Below, piece by piece: positions 53,561 to 63,574 of a stretch of 64,000 nt of DNA. The notes beneath the pieces are model-generated. The model was not told the origin of the DNA and searched no databases. It worked only from the letters and a program-made list of their open reading frames with translations. The translations under genes were made by a program, and so were the position numbers. Source of the DNA: Sthenelais limicola (lineage: Eukaryota > Annelida > Polychaeta > Phyllodocida > Sigalionidae). The stretch is taken from contig OW804094.1 in NCBI GenBank assembly GCA_942159475.1, positions 16,427,708 to 16,491,707 of the forward strand, read 5' to 3'. Numbering within the stretch: position 1 is the stretch's first letter; every line of letters begins with the position of its first letter.

Positions 53561-54045
53561 AGTAGGGAGGGGGTGGGGGAAGGGGTGGGGGAGGCGGTAC
53601 GTCCAGAAAGTAGTTATAGATTCCGAGTTTGATTTAATACATATTGGTATGTTGAGCCTAATCTAAAGCAGTATGGAGTGTGTAGGAGGGGCAGATTTTC
53701 ACAAAATGCACAATCGGCAGCTCTACAAATTTGGTAGCTTTTGTTAAATTAGACAGAAAAATTATAAATAATGGGTGTATCAGAGTATCTTTGGCATTGT
53801 ATTGATTAGAAAAGTCTCTTTCATTATGTTAAACTGCATTTTGAACGTCACTTTTCTCTTAAATTTGGGTCATTTGAAAGGATTGGTGAAGGTGAATTGT
53901 AGATTTTCTAAAAATCTAACCCAGGAGGGGGAATAGGGAGGGGGCGGGTGCTAGGAAACTGATAATCAATATATATAGTCCAGTAATTAATTATAGATTC
54001 CGAGTTTAATTTAATACACTTTGGTATGTTGAGGTTAATCTAAAG
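53561..54045. repeat. Diverged local duplication around a MITE-A
   Basis: G-rich run then TATAGATTCCGAGTTTGATT ... GGTATGTTGAGCCTAATC at 53561-53677 recurs as TATAGATTCCGAGTTTAATT ... GGTATGTTGAGGTTAATC at 53925-54045. The MITE-A lies between. Confidence 0.8.
53688..53922 (+). mobile_element. MITE-A copy with AGGA target duplication
   Basis: GGGGCAGATTTTCAC to CTAAAAATCTAACCC, of the subtype with ATCGGCAGCTCTACAAATTT shared with copies at 46960 and 56740. AGGA is on both sides. Confidence 0.9.
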
Positions 54046-54600
54046 CAAATTGATATTTATAAGCATTGATGTTACTCAAAACTTGGTAATGCGTAATGAA
54101 ATGGTATTTTAGTAATTAATAGCATTCTAATTTCGTATTTGATTGATTATGCGCTAGATAGTTAATGCGAAATACCCCCGAGGCCTTCAATTAACAAAGC
54201 AATGAATCATTGGAAATCATCATTTGTCTAACGCGGAATGTAGAACTAGTATTTGCTGAGTAACAAATGCTTGTGCCAATGTATTGCCCTTTTTAGGTAA
54301 CTCTCTTAGGTAACTCTCTATTTCTTCTCCTCTCTGGGTCTCTCGCTATGCTCCTCTCCTCATCTCTGTCTCTGGCCCTGTCTCCTCCGTTCACCCTGTC
54401 TCTCCCCTTGTCTCTCCCTTCCTCCCTGTCTCTACCCCTGTCTCTTAATTCCGTCCTCTCGGTCTCTCGCCTGTGTCTTCCGTTTTCCCTCTCTGCCCTT
54501 GTTTCTCCCTTCCTCCCTGCCTCTGCCCTTGTCTCTTCCGTCCTGCCCCTTTAAGCAATTATGACAGAAAGCCTAGCTATGAGCAAGAACCCTCCCTCCC
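54046..54600. other. Unique DNA then CT-rich run (54300-54545)
   Basis: The pyrimidine run consists of TGTCTCTCCC and CTTCCTCCC words; frames in it are not genes. Confidence 0.6.
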
Positions 54601-54654
54601 CCTCTTTGCTTAATGTTGCATTCTCCCCCAGCCCGTCAATCAATCCTTATTTGG

Positions 54655-54895
54655 GCATCTCATTTGCATAATGAGCGGAACGCTCACTCAATGCTCAAAA
54701 ACTTTCCAAGTTTGTTCAACTTCCCCGGGCGATATTAAAGTGAAAATAAGACGATGATGCATTACGGTCTCAATCTGAGGAGGGTTGCCAAGGAAACAAG
54801 TGAAGCGCCGGGGAAGAGGGCGAGTGTTGGGTTTCTATGGCAACCTAACTATAGCTAGTTGTTGTGGAGTTTGTTTCCACTTTTTCCATGGAAAC
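54655..54895. promoter_or_regulatory. Candidate regulatory element: octamer and two X-boxes
   Basis: ATTTGCAT (54662-54669) is a POU octamer inside the palindrome CTCATT-TGCAT-AATGAG. GTTGCCAAGGAAAC (54784-54797) and, on the other strand, GTTGCCATAGAAAC (54831-54844 read in reverse) are near-consensus RFX X-boxes (family consensus GTTGCCATGGAAAC), 47 bp apart. GTTTCCA...TGGAAAC (54873-54895) is a further inverted pair. The block lies in a 1-kb MITE-free stretch. Activity is inferred from motifs only. Confidence 0.45.
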
Positions 54896-55040
54896 TACCA
54901 CTTTACAGATACCAATATAGATGCAAATTTTGAACTAACAATTTCTTTGCCCCGCCCCTGACACACACCATCAGAAGATCAAGGTTGCAGGAAATACACT
55001 GCGTGTATAATGATATATGACATTTTAAAGGGGACATAAT
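54896..55040. other. No gene seen
   Basis: Short unique spacer. Confidence 0.4.
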
Positions 55041-55370
55041 GTGATATGTTTCAGGAAAATGAGTCATAAGTCGCAAAAAATAGATTTTAAGATACCATTA
55101 TATTTGAAAAGATGAGATCAAGCCGATTCCAATGATAGTAAACAGTCTAATAATCTAATAAGTATTTCTAGATTTTAGGTTTGATATTTTCATTTTTGAA
55201 AAAAACGAAAGGATTTATTACAAACATTGTACTGAAATATCGATCGATATGACTATAAGTGATGAAGTCCCGAAAAATCAGAACATTCCAATAAAACGAT
55301 CTTGTAAAATAAACAGTTTGAAAAATACCATTTTTGCGACTTGTGACTCATTTCCCTGAAACACATCACA
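55041..55370 (-). mobile_element. MITE-B copy, internally shortened
   Basis: GTGATATGTTTCAGG to CCTGAAACACATCAC with a central deletion after TTGAAAAAAACGAAAGG. Flanks ATAA/ATAT. Confidence 0.88.
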
Positions 55371-55397
55371 TATTTGGTCATATCTGATAGACTATTC

Positions 55398-55866
55398 GGG
55401 TGAAGTTTTCAGAAAATGTACAATTCACCTTGACTAATCTTCTCAAATAACCCAACTTACAGACAAAAATAAAGTTAAAATACAATTCAACCTAACCAAA
55501 CAGATTGCTAGAATCAATGCAATGCCAAATATACTCAAATTTACCTAGTACTGACCATTTGTTAGCATAATTTAGCCTAACTTCTTTAATGTGTACAGCT
55601 GCCAAGGAAAGCATGTCTATTTTTTAAGTTTGCAATGTTTCTGGGTGTACCATTACAAGTAAAGCTGCTAAATAGACTCTATAGGATGACCTAAGAAATG
55701 CATGAATATATTAATTACACTGTCCTGAAATTTAGTGAATACATTGATATGACTGTCAACGGTACATACACCAAAAATGAGAACATCCCTATAGAAAGAT
55801 CTTGTGAATAAAACACATTGAAAAATATCAATTTTGCGAATTGTGACTCATTTTTCTGTAACACCA
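55398..55866 (-). mobile_element. MITE-A / MITE-B fusion
   Basis: 55398-55605 is a minus MITE-A from GGGTGAAGTTTTCAG to TGTACAGCTGCCAA. It runs directly into the inner and right part of a minus MITE-B (TTTGCAATGTTTCTGGG to TTTTCTGTAACACC). The facing ends of both are lost. This is a second, independent A/B junction besides 47600. Confidence 0.82.
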
Positions 55867-56137
55867 TAATTATTTAACATCCCACATTTACAAGTCACAA
55901 TCACACACTTTTAATCATTCATGTAAATCCCCCTATTCAATCAGAGATTCAGGAGATTTTTGCTTGGATGGACAAGATGGCGCATGTTGGCAATACGAAA
56001 CAGTTTTTATTGAGTGACCGATGACGCTTTCAGATCGGCTTCTCCCTGCCAGGCATGGCGGCGTATTTTATCTGGGCTCATTTCAGCGCCTCTTTTACAA
56101 GAGAGTTCTCTGAGTCTCTCCCTCCTTCCCACTTCAT
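55867..56137. other. No gene seen
   Basis: Unique-looking. Confidence 0.4.
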
Positions 56138-56371
56138 GGGTCAGATTGTTAGAAAATGTACAATTCGCCTTCACCAATTCCCTTGAATAGCCCATGTTTA
56201 AGACAAAAATAAGGTGCAAAATACAGTTAACATAGTAAAATAGATGTATTAAACCAACACAAAATCGAATATACTCAGATATACTCGGTATTCATCATTT
56301 TTCAGCCTTATTTATTAGAATACATTAAATGTATAGAGCTGCCAATTGTACATTTTCTGAAAATCTGACCC
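56138..56371 (-). mobile_element. MITE-A copy
   Basis: GGGTCAGATTGTTAG to CTGAAAATCTGACCC; flanks TCAT and TGAT. Confidence 0.88.
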
Positions 56372-56424
56372 TGATGCAGACAGTTTGTGTTTTATCTTTA
56401 TATATCCCCTCGTCTTTCTTTTTT

Positions 56425-56735
56425 TCTGGCCTTTCTTTCTGCCTTTCTTTCGCCCCCTGTTCTATCTCCTCGCCTTTCTCCCCAGTCTCTCACACTTCTC
56501 TCCCTCCTCTTTCGCTCACTCTCTTCCCTTTCTATTCTGCTGGCCTCTGCCTTTATCTCTGCCTTTCTCTCTACCTTTCTTTCGCCCCCTGCTCTCTCTC
56601 TCCTCGCCTTTCTCCGCAATCTCCAACTCTTCTCTCCCTCCTCTTTCTCTCACTTTCTTCCCTTTCTATTTTGATGGCCTTTCTCTCTGCCTTTCTTCCC
56701 CCCTCTGCCCTCTCTCCTCCCTCCCCTCTTCTTCC
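56425..56735. repeat. Pyrimidine tandem repeat, ~130-bp units
   Basis: CTTCCCTTTCTATTCTGCTG at about 56523 recurs as CTTCCCTTTCTATTTTGATG at about 56657; CTTTCGCCCCCTG and CTCCTCGCCTTTCTCC also repeat. Three frames of 95-161 codons here are low-complexity artefacts. Confidence 0.82.
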
Positions 56736-56739
56736 TCCC

Positions 56740-56962
56740 CAAAATGCACAATCGGCAGCTCTACAAATTTAGTAACTTCTGTTAAACTAGACAGAAAAAC
56801 TATAAATAATGGGTATATCAGAGTATCTTTGGCATTGTGTTGTTTAAAAATATCTCTTTCATTGTGTTAAACTGCATTTTGAACGTCACTTTTCACTTGA
56901 ACTTGGGTTATTTGAAAGGATTGGTGAAGGTTTATTGTACATTTTCTTACGATCTCCCCCTT
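56740..56962 (+). mobile_element. MITE-A copy, left terminus missing
   Basis: Begins AAAATGCACAATCGGCAGC directly after the CT-rich repeat and ends TCTTACGATCTCCCC. Confidence 0.82.
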
Positions 56963-57489
56963 CGCCTGATATGAGGTCCCTGCTCTAGAAATTCTATACC
57001 AAAGATAAGAAATACACATTGTGACGAGAAGACAGCCCCAAAAGGGAACGTGATTCTATTACCATCGTCAAGATAAGATGGGCCAAGATATAAAACGATA
57101 TCTGATGATTATCAGAGAATCTGTTTCAGTCCCAAAATACACGATGCAATTTCATATCCTGCATAATACTGCAATGACATGTCTTCTGCTTGTTTTTGTC
57201 AAATCTCAATTTTAGTTATATGTCATTAGTGAAATGGGTTGTCTCGCATTGATGTTTAATGGAATTATTAGAGATTTTTATGACCTTCAGAAGTTAATAT
57301 GCAGCATATTTAAGGCATCTGCATGTGTTTAATTCATTAGGACGCTGCCTGAACTTGCTACATTTTGAATGTATACATGTATGTAAACGTGAGTCATGCA
57401 ATAATTTCATGGTCTTCATAGTGTAGTTTGGAATATTGTATGTTGTATGAATGGAGTAGTTCCAGATATTATTACAGATATGGGTCATA
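56963..57489. other. No gene seen
   Basis: Unique AT-rich DNA. Confidence 0.45.
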
Positions 57490-57660
57490 GAAAGGACCTA
57501 ATGAGAATGTGATACGAGGGACACTATTGTACTGTCCAAGATGTTTGTTTTTTCGTGGCCCTGCGCTGTGTGGGTTAAAAAAACCCATCGAGGACAGTGC
57601 AATAGTGTTTCAAGTATCATATTCGAATTTAGGCTCGATATTTACTACCACGTTGCTACT
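57490..57660. mobile_element. Hairpin element GGACACTATTG, copy 1
   Basis: GAGGGACACTATTGTACTGT pairs with ACAGTGCAATAGTGTTTC across TTTTTTCGTGGCCC. Similarity to copy 2 (60404-60590) continues past the foldback through TTTACTACCACGTTGCT. Confidence 0.75.
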
Positions 57661-58132
57661 GGGGGGAGGAAGAGAGAATGGCAATGTCATACCTCACGCG
57701 TTGGATTTGGCGCAAATTATCACACTACTCCCGCCCATACAAATAGCATGTTGTACATATATACCAACGTGGAGTAAATGGGCTTACATGAAATTATTTA
57801 AGGAATGACAACTCTTATATTGTGTCATGTATCTTATATCATACGATTTCATCTTAATTTTATTATTGTTATTATTATAAGATTTTATTTCCATTTCACA
57901 TATACAATCGTTGTCATACATATCAAATGTCATACATATTAAATAAAGAAGAATGGAAAAGGAATATTGTCTGTGACTCTCACAGCTCCTCCGAACAACC
58001 CATAACATTTTTATTACAGACTGATAGAAAGAATGACCCCCCCCCCCCCCGCCGGTCTTTTAGTCTGTTCAACATTTGTAAAAAGAAAAAAAAGAAAACG
58101 AAAACGAAAAACCCAGTAGTGTACATACATAT
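57661..58132. other. No gene seen; C run at 58037-58051
   Basis: Contains CCAACGTGGAGTAAATG at 57766, an inverted partner of the TTTACTACCACGTTG word at 57641. A run of 14 C and an A-rich AAAAGAAAAAAAAGAAAACG follow. Confidence 0.45.
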
Positions 58133-58367
58133 GGGTCAGATCTTCAGAAAATGTACAATTGGTAGATCAACACATTTAGTAAATTCGGATAAATCAGAGT
58201 AGAAAAAAGTCGATACAAGGTATATCCGAGTATATTTGATATTACATTGATTCAAACAATGTGTTTGGTTTTAGTGAACTGTATTTTTAACCTCCTTTTT
58301 GTCTTAGATGTGTGTTATTTAAGAAGATTGGTGAAGGTAAATTGTACATTTTCTTGCGATTTCACCC
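58133..58367 (+). mobile_element. MITE-A copy with ATAT target duplication, mixed ends
   Basis: Left end common type, right end CTTGCGATTTCACCC. ATAT is on both sides. Confidence 0.9.
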
Positions 58368-58686
58368 ATATATATGGCTGGCCTAGCCCGCATATATATA
58401 TATGTAAAGAGTGACCTATTCTCTCTGTCCTTCACTCACTCGGGCCCACTAACAAGGTAGCCACAGGAAAGGGGCGAGTCCTTAGGCTGGAACAAATTGC
58501 CATTTGCTGGAGAGAACAAGCATTTCTTACATTCCACTCAACATTGATTCGCCCAAACAAGGCTTAGCCTATGTGTTCAGCCTGTCCCATTAGCAGATCA
58601 ACTCTCATTAGGCCACCTGCCACCCCTCAAATAGGCAAAATGGACCTTTCTCAAGTTTGTAGGCTTCTGCGCATGATTGTGCACAT
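58368..58686. other. No gene seen
   Basis: Unique-looking after a short TATATATATATG run. Confidence 0.4.
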
Positions 58687-58920
58687 GGGTAAAATTTTCA
58701 GAAAATGTACAATTCTCCTTCACCAATCCTCTCAAATAGGCTATATTTCAGACAAAAATAAACGTCAAAATGCAGTTTAACATAACAGAACTGTTACTTT
58801 GAATCAATACGATACCAAATATACTCAGATTTACCCAAAATTTATATTTTTTTAAGAAGAATTTAGCAGAAATTACTAAATATGTAGAGCTGCCAATTGT
58901 ACATTTTCTAAAAATCTGAC
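58687..58920 (-). mobile_element. MITE-A copy with doubled last motif
   Basis: GGGTAAAATTTTCAG to CTAAAAATCTGAC; the last 13 bases TTCTAAAAATCTGAC are repeated at 58922-58936. Confidence 0.86.
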
Positions 58921-58939
58921 GTTCTAAAAATCTGACTTT

Positions 58940-59010
58940 GGTCAAATGTCTCTTAGATGGGTTGGAAAATAATAGCACAAAAAGGAGAAAATGTTTAGAT
59001 TTTGACTGAC
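58940..59010 (+). repeat. Dispersed 71-bp repeat, copy 1
   Basis: GGTCAAATGTCTCTTAGATG to TTTTGACTGAC, nearly identical to 63503-63573. Confidence 0.85.
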
Positions 59011-59242
59011 TTATCTTGGACTATATATCTTGGATCTCGGGCGGGACTCACAAAACGTTTTTTTAATAGGGCTAGTCTGGAAGACCTGTTTTCAGAGGTC
59101 TAGTCTCCTATTCATGTATTATCATTGATATGTCAGCATGTGAATAAAAGTCTTTATATATATATATTAAAGTATTACAGACAGCATTCTGCGAACGATA
59201 AAGTTAAATGTATTAACTTTATCATCAATGATACGGGTCGAG

Positions 59243-59524
59243 ATCAGTTTGAACCCGAACAGAGTGCCATTTGCTATTTATTACACACTCTATTAGTATG
59301 TTAAAAAGTAAATTTAACTTGTTTAGCCTATAGTTTAGCTCGAGGAGGCTTGATTCACGGCAATTTGTAGGCCTAAGTCTAAGTTACGCGGTTGGGACGA
59401 CGTAATCTGGCCTACGCTGCACCAATGAAATTGCGTCTTTACCCAAACTGATCACGTATCCAGTTTGGGTTAACCGAACTGCACCCCCAAACTGCACCTT
59501 TCTAACTGCTCACATGTGTAATAA
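59243..59524 (-). mobile_element. TTATTACACA element, reverse copy, with hairpin arm
   Basis: 59243-59277 is one arm of the hairpin seen at 19463-19541 (GTTTGAACCCGAACAGAGTG). 59278-59524 runs TTATTACACACTCTATTAG to CTCACATGTGTAATAA and matches 19173-19452 in reverse complement. The fixed order of arm and element suggests they form one unit. Confidence 0.8.
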
Positions 59525-59909
59525 TGTCTTTAATCACTGAGCATTCGATATGTCAAGTCCCCCCCCCCCCTCACACACACACACTCCCCACCCTCCTTGC
59601 TAATCCCCGTAAAGCACCAAATTGCTGAGTGTACCCTTGGCCTACATGAATGACACGAGACTTGCTTGATCTAATAATGTATTCCTGTGAGAGCGTGCTA
59701 AGTGCGAGCCTGATACGGATAATTATCCATGCGTGTGCAATTAGCGACAGGAAGTGTAATAATCGCACAAGCTTTAAGAGAGAGAGGGAATACAAGAAAC
59801 ATGACAGATTCACATTCCATATTGGGGTGGGATGGAAGAGGGAACAACTGATGGGCTCTTTGCCCCTCCACCCTCAATAAATACTTACTCTAGGTCTTTG
59901 TGGTAGAAT
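59525..59909. other. No gene seen; C run and CA repeat at 59559-59585
   Basis: CCCCCCCCCC followed by TCACACACACACAC. A frame at 59571-59880 on either strand has no motif. Confidence 0.45.
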
Positions 59910-60259
59910 AAAATAGAATCAAAACACAAATCAACATAACCAAACACATCCTTTGAATCAAGGCAATACTGAATATTATTACACACGTGAGCAGTTAGAA
60001 AGGTGCCGTTTGGGGGTGCCGTTCGGTTGATACGAACCGCTCACGTGTGCCGTTCGGCCAAAGACGCAATTTGATTGGTGCAGCGTAGGCCAGATGACGT
60101 CGTCCCGACCGCGTAACCTAGCCTACAAACCTACCCTCCATCGGGCCATTTGCTATAATACTCAGATATAGGTAGTATTAATCGTTTTTCAGTCTAATTT
60201 AGCAGAATTTACTAATCGTGTAGAGCTACTGATAGTACATTTCCTGAAAATCTGACCCA
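59910..60259 (-). mobile_element. MITE-A copy split by a TTATTACACA element
   Basis: Left inverted repeat missing; starts AGAATCAAAACACAAATC. After the insert it resumes ATACTCAGATATAGG and ends CTGAAAATCTGACCC. Confidence 0.82.
59976..60155 (+). mobile_element. TTATTACACA element nested in MITE-A
   Basis: TTATTACACACGTGAGCAG to GGGCCATTTGCTAT, about 180 bp, shorter than the others. It ends at the hairpin word GCCATTTGCTAT rather than the inverted TGTGTAATAA, which shows that this word is a true outer end of the family. Confidence 0.75.
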
Positions 60260-60403
60260 TGTGTTTTGTCAAAATGGATTTGATTAGACTGCCCTTTCTA
60301 TGCATTAAAAATGAAATTTGATTGTTTGTATTGCATTTTACCAGGCTGTTTAGTTCAGCTCTGATAGCCGGTATTTCACAAACTCTCTGGGTAGTATATA
60401 GAT

Positions 60404-60590
60404 AGAACCTGATGAGAATCTGGTACAAGGGACACTATTGCACTGTCCGAGATGTTTGTATTTTTGTGGCCCACAAGCCGATAGGCGAGTGGGTTACGAA
60501 AAAAAAACTAACATCGAGGACAGTGCAATATTGTCCCGAGTTCCACCTTCAAATTTAGGTTCTATATTTACTCCCACGTTGCTATGCTTA
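60404..60590. mobile_element. Hairpin element GGACACTATTG, copy 2
   Basis: AGAACCT at the left and AGGTTCT at 60557-60563 are inverted ends. Inside, GGGACACTATTGCACTGTCC pairs with GGACAGTGCAATATTGTCCC. Similarity to copy 1 continues through ATATTTACTCCCACGTTGCT. Confidence 0.78.
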
Positions 60591-60599
60591 CCTTATATG

Positions 60600-61100
60600 G
60601 CTATGTTTAGTACCCCTTTGGTCCCCTTTGGCCCCCTTAAACCCCCTTCAGCCCCTTTCAGCCCCCTTCAGCCCCGTCACCCGTCCCTTATTATAGGTAT
60701 TTCAAAACCACCTAAAAGCATAGCAGGGGATAGTTTGTCCAGAATAGGGGCAGCCTTCAGAGGCCTCTCAGTCCCTCAACCCCTCAGACCCCAAGGCCCT
60801 CAGTGCCCTCAGTTCTTGATCCCTCTCAGGCCCCTCAGTGCTTCCACTTATGGAAAGTCCAAGTCCGTTTCATAATTGACCGCGATACTCAATAGTTTTG
60901 TTTATAAAGATTTAGGAGCCCTCTCATGCCTCCCAGCCCCCTAACCCCTAAGACCCCAGGACCCTTACCCTTCAGACCCCAACCAAGCCCCCTCAGCCTG
61001 CACCCTCCGTTCATTGAACATTTCCAAATCTCCTCCTTAAGCATCACATGCAATAGTTTGATAAGGATTTGGGAGCTCTTACGTGCGCTCCCTCTCTTGG
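60600..61100. repeat. C-rich ~160-bp repeat, three imperfect units
   Basis: ATAGTTTG...GGAGC-type words recur at about 60730, 60891 and 61053, each followed by CCTCAGNCCCC-type pyrimidine runs. CCCCCTTCAGCCCC repeats at 60630-60680. The minus strand has many G runs. Proline-rich frames here are artefacts. Confidence 0.6.
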
Positions 61101-61430
61101 CTAATTTCTCATTTGAATCACGTCTATGATCACGTTCTACACGTGATCTCAGCACGAGAACACGATTGACTTCTTAAATTGAATCTTTCTTGTAGATGGA
61201 AGTTTTGGATTTTTGATCTCTGCTTAAATCTTCTGGTGAATGATATCTTAGTCATTTTGAATCCGACTAATTCTTAAGTCTGATTTAAAATGTATTCTTT
61301 ATAACACAACATGCATTAAATAACTGATCAAGAACCTTAGAAAATTGCTATTGAAATGTTATCCTACATATCCGTGAAGCAGTTAAATCAATCTTAATTA
61401 AATCTGACCTTAAAATGACGTATATTGTAA
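61101..61430. other. No gene seen
   Basis: Unique AT-rich DNA. Confidence 0.4.
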
Positions 61431-61890
61431 TTGGCTGTCTAAAACTTGTCATATTTGAAATAATTGCTTAATTAAATCTAACCTTAAAATGACATATATA
61501 TTGCACTAGGGGACTTGCATAGCCGCCATTTCGAATCTTGATTCGCATGGAATTATGGGACTAATAGTACAGTATAAAATCTATAGAAAACATGCAATAT
61601 TCAGCATGGACTATTTATCAATCCTCCAATGTCAATATCAATGTGTTATACATGTTTCCATGACACAAGCCTCCCTCCTTCCCATCCCGCATTTGGTTTC
61701 CATATATCATTTATACAAGTTATGATATTGGTGGAAACATTCTTGCAGTTTTCGATAAAAATGTTGCCAAGTATCTGTATGTCAGATTTCAACAGAATCC
61801 ATCCCAGCATGCACTGGGGTAGACATGCGCAGTGAGACATGCAAATCCCCTATTGGCTGTCGAAAAAAGTGTCATATTTGAAATAATTGC
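61396..61890. repeat. Tandem duplication, second copy split by MITE-C
   Basis: AATTAAATCTGACCTTAAAATGACG ... is shown first at 61396-61468 and again from 61471; the second copy is interrupted by MITE-C and resumes TTGGCTGTCGAAAAAAG to GAAATAATTGCTTCG. The first copy preserves the unoccupied site TATATTGTAATTGGCTGTC. Confidence 0.85.
61507..61852 (-). mobile_element. MITE-C copy with known empty site
   Basis: Reverse orientation, TAGGGGACTTGCATAGCC to GACATGCAAATCCCCTA. Comparison with the unoccupied copy at about 61436 places the ends within a few bases at TTG(C/T)A and TTGG; a TA target is the simplest reading. Confidence 0.87.
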
Positions 61891-61930
61891 TTCGTAGGAA
61901 TGTGAAGCATTTGAGAATAAAGTCAGTGAG

Positions 61931-62265
61931 TTAATAATTAAAGAAAAATGCACTCTTCGTAACTGAACCACTCCTACGGGAAAATCAATTAAATTGCTAT
62001 ACCATCAGAATTTAAGGAATATGTTAGTTTACGTTGTATTTTTTTGGAAATTATGATAAAGATAATGTTATTTCTCAGAAACATCAAATATCAGAATATA
62101 ATAAATGAGTTAATTAAAGAAAAAAGCACCCTTCGTAACTGAACTATTCTATTGCTATTCCATCAGAATTGTTATCAAATATGTTAGTTTATGATGTATT
62201 TTCTTGGAAATTATTATAAAGATATTTGCTATATGGTATTTCCCAGAAATATCAAATAGCAGATG
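61931..62265. repeat. Diverged tandem duplication, ~170 bp
   Basis: TTAATTAAAGAAAAATGCACTC through AAATATCAGAATATAATAAA is followed by TTAATTAAAGAAAAAAGCACCC through AAATAGCAGATGG. Several indels separate the two copies. Confidence 0.82.
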
Positions 62266-62492
62266 GTTAAGAGTTAGCAATTATCTCAGCACATACTGGA
62301 TCAATTTGCCCGATGTTGCCTGTGATAGAGCTAAGGGAAGGCTTCAGATACGTGATACATTAACGGCCTCATATACATGGATATGTTCTTCCCGAAATGT
62401 ACAATTAGGGAATCTACATGAGGAAATGGACATGTCCCCTGCAATGCTTAATGGGATGAATCAATATTGCTTCTGACATACATAATGTATAA

Positions 62493-62733
62493 GGGTCAGA
62501 TCTCCAGAACGTGTACAATCCGCAGCTTTACACATTTAGTAAATTCTGCTGAATTAGACTGAAATTGGCCAATGCTGGGTATGTGTATGTTTATTTCGTA
62601 TTGCATTGATTTATACAATTTGTTTGGCAATGCTTAACTTTATTTTTAACCTGTTTTTAGTCTTCGATATTGAATATTTGAGAGAATTGGCGAAGGTGAA
62701 TTGTGCATTTCTGGCATTTCTGGCGATTTCACC
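62493..62733 (+). mobile_element. MITE-A copy, mixed ends
   Basis: GGGTCAGATCTCCAG to CTGGCGATTTCACCC; the word TTTCTGGCA is doubled near the right end. Flanks ATAA and ATAT. Confidence 0.86.
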
Positions 62734-63215
62734 CATATCTACGGTAAAACATCCCTGCTATGCATGGGCTACCTTGGGACTAAGCGTCCATACTATTAAG
62801 ATATCTTGGCTAAAGGGGAGTCACTATAATGCCCAGTACTGTATTAGTTTAAGTATGTTGAACATATTGAGGAGTTGGTAATAGAGGCATTTTACTAGGT
62901 TTTTAATATTGGCTGAATTTTTTAGGAACGAAACTGGGACATCAAATGAAATTTAATTCAATGTTCTATTATTGACAATCCGTCTCACGGTCACGTTCTT
63001 GTTGATAAAAATGTATTTATACGGGCATATTTACATGACAGGTATAATCAATCGAGCATATAAATGGATGCAATCGTTTTTTTCAATACACAAAAAGACC
63101 ATTCTTTATCTAATAGTATATTTCAACTCTCGTTATTTCCATTGCAGAATAAGGTATTTGGGTTGAAGTTGCATTCTCAGGTTTGATGAGAAAGACAATC
63201 TTACCAAATGTAATT
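62734..63215. other. No gene seen
   Basis: Unique AT-rich DNA. Confidence 0.4.
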
Positions 63216-63217
63216 AT

Positions 63218-63350
63218 ATTATGACTTATAGGACTGAATTCATCAATATTGTATTGCTGTTATATTTTTATTCAAGAGTTACTCATATTATGACTTATAG
63301 GACTGAATTCATCAATATTCTGCTGCTGTTATATGTTTATACGAGAATTT
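63218..63350. repeat. Tandem duplication, ~70-bp units
   Basis: ATTATGACTTATAGGACTGA...CATCAATATT...TGCTGTTATAT occurs at 63220 and again at 63289. Confidence 0.88.
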
Positions 63351-63502
63351 AAAGTAGAGATGGCTGAGAGAAAAGAGCCGCCGGTGAGCGATAATAAGTG
63401 AAGTCTTCATTGGAAAGGATTCGGGCGAGTTCTCCAAATACAGCTGAGGACGTTTTAGAAGCCCTGCAGCTAAAACTACTGGACAAAATCTTCTAAAATG
63501 TT

Positions 63503-63573
63503 GGTCAAATGTCTCTTAGATGTTTTGGGAAATAGCAGAACAAAAAGTAGAAAATGTTCAGTTTTTGACTGAC
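63503..63573 (+). repeat. Dispersed 71-bp repeat, copy 2
   Basis: GGTCAAATGTCTCTTAGATG to TTTTTGACTGAC, ending exactly where the poly-T of the LINE begins. Confidence 0.85.
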
Positions 63574-63574
63574 G

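Noticed and set aside
53218..53562. 114-codon Cys/Trp-rich frame as a secreted peptide
   Set aside because: Cys and Trp come from the GT-rich repeat read in one phase; no signal peptide or ordered cysteine spacing.
56329..56870. Serine/leucine/proline-rich frames of up to 161 codons
   Set aside because: Three overlapping frames in one pyrimidine-rich tandem repeat; low complexity.
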